The notes under the pieces: model-generated
What the model was told of the DNA's origin: nothing
Databases searched by the model: none
Seen by the model: the letters and a program-made list of their open reading frames with translations, nothing else
Assembly (NCBI GenBank): GCA_013398955.1
Contig: VWPU01011889.1
Coordinates: 1 to 64,000, forward strand
Length of the DNA: 64,000 nt
Source: Callaeas wilsoni
Taxonomy: Eukaryota; Chordata; Aves; Passeriformes; Callaeidae
Reading direction: 5' to 3'
Part shown: positions 62,691 to 64,000 of the stretch, piece after piece
Numbering within the stretch: position 1 is the first letter of the stretch
Layout of the letters: every line of letters starts with the position of its first letter
Program-made: the position numbers and the translations under genes

Positions 62691-62826
62691 GCAACCAAAC
62701 TTGACCACTCTTCTGTGCATTCAAACCAAGTGCATTTTAACAGCAGCTCACTGGGAATGCCTCAGGACACTCAGGTACATCTGCTGTGGTTCCTTTTCCT
62801 CTCTTAGGCAGAGAGAGGAAGGAAAT

Positions 62827-62839
62827 ACACACACACACA
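62827..62839 (+). repeat. Short (AC)n repeat
   Basis: Six and a half copies of AC. Too short to be notable. Confidence 0.9.
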
Positions 62840-64000
62840 AAGCACTGCTGCTCTTGAGAGGGGCTGCAGAGTCTCACCAAAAGGAAGTGTCTCTTCTTCT
62901 ACTGATTACAGCCCTCAACTCAGCTTGGCTATGGTCTGTGACTTGCGGGTCCCTCTCAAACACCCAACCCAAGGGCTCTGGCTGGCCCCACACTTTGATA
63001 AATCTGGAATTGGGGAGAAACTGTCCTGCACTGGACAGATAAAGATACCACGTGTCTGTGGCCATATCCCACTGGGCAACCCTGTTACTGCCTGGCAAGC
63101 AGGATGGCCTACAAATGAGTGAAGGTTTGGGTTGTCACACCTGTTTTCTCAAATAACTGTGCAGAGACTGAAAGGAAAGAAACTCTAGATCTATCAGATA
63201 CTTTTCAATATAATCCTTCTGTGTAATATGCTAGTAAGTATAGTTCAAAATAAATCAATAAACCCGAGTAACCAACAGAGGAAGGAATTTCTTGATGACA
63301 GAAACATCCATTAATGTCTTGTTGGTTGAGCTTCAGAAAAGGCCTGGCACATCTATAAATAGCTACACATAGTGCTTCCTATTCAAGAACAAGAATGAAG
63401 TGCAAAGGCAAACTAATCTGTAAGGCTGGTGCCCAGTGACTTGGAGTGCTGGCACACTCTTCTGTCATTCACACAGGGCCAGATACCAAGTCAGTGGCTA
63501 CATGGTTAAACAGCTTTCCAGAAGTAGTGCTGGCACAGGGCAGAGCAGCAGTGGAAGCAGGACTCTGCTGTCCCACAGCACATATCACAGAGCTGACACT
63601 TTTGATAGCTTTTCTCTCACAGCTCTGTGCAGCAGCCAGGGTTTGTCCCACCAGAACTGCAGATCTGGGAGGAGACAAACCCTCCTACAGCCAAGAGAGA
63701 GAACTCCAGAAGCAGGCCAGCATCCCACCCTCCACCTGCACACCCCAACCTTTGCTGCAGGGGCTCCCAACCAGGTACTCCCACAAGCAATGGGGGGCTG
63801 CCACAGTGCAATACAGCTCAGTACAGACCACTGTTCCATGAGACCCTGGGCTAGGAAAAGCCCAGGAAAAAAGTGAGATTGCAGCAGCTCTATGATTGGT
63901 TCTGCAGCAGCAGGAGCTCTGCACTGACTCAGGTAGCTCAGTCTGTAGCCCGGAATAAACGTGCTTTTCAGCTGACCCCATGGAGCAAGGACCACTACCC
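62840..64000. other. Noncoding stretch to window end
   Basis: Several overlapping open frames on both strands at 63430-63995 (up to 146 codons) reflect locally higher GC and few stops rather than a gene. Their peptides are unrecognised. A canonical CACGTG E-box lies at about 63050-63055. Confidence 0.45.

Noticed and set aside
63430..63995. Cluster of long overlapping frames on both strands
   Set aside because: Open in several frames at once, which indicates a local dearth of stop codons rather than coding selection.
1..64000. CRISPR arrays, prokaryotic operons, IS elements, phage genes, rRNA genes
   Set aside because: No regular spacer-repeat arrays, no dense gene packing with ribosome-binding sites and no rRNA-like sequence were seen. 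The window is vertebrate nuclear DNA.

Overview
The window looks like nuclear DNA from an amniote, most likely a bird. The repeats are fragments of CR1-type LINEs, worn MIR-like SINE pieces with their characteristic core words, and one class II (ERVK-type) solo LTR. There are no operons, ribosome-binding sites, IS elements or CRISPR arrays. The bird call rests on repeat types and general base composition recognised by eye. A crocodilian or turtle cannot be fully excluded, although the low repeat density fits a bird better.

Layout: the first ~400 bases are the edge of a strong CpG island, probably a promoter and first exon cut by the left border, with a G-quadruplex-prone tract and a CACGTG E-box. 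From there to about 37 kb the sequence is ordinary, CpG-poor, AT-leaning noncoding DNA. It carries an old antisense CR1 copy (4.6-5.6 kb), an old sense CR1 3' end (14.6-14.9 kb), MIR-like scraps and small simple repeats. At 37.15-37.32 kb there is a second, small CpG-dense block. About 50 bases beyond it sits a complete solo LTR (37369-38003) with a perfect 6-bp target-site duplication, the best-supported mobile element here. From 38 kb to the end the sequence is again noncoding-looking, with two more CR1 pieces near 52.2-53.5 kb in opposite orientations, further MIR fragments, and stretches rich in homeodomain-type TAATTA words that look like conserved noncoding elements.

No protein-coding gene can be named. 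Nearly all open frames look like chance frames. The best exception is a frame at 41656-42078 on the + strand. It begins at a good splice acceptor, has balanced coding-like composition with CpG-containing codons, and ends in a stop, so it could be a terminal coding exon. A weaker internal-exon candidate lies at 43215-43441. If the CpG island at the left end is the promoter of a + strand gene, the window would be mostly its first intron(s). If it fires leftwards, the window is mostly upstream intergenic DNA. The sequence alone does not decide this. No novel multi-gene system was found.
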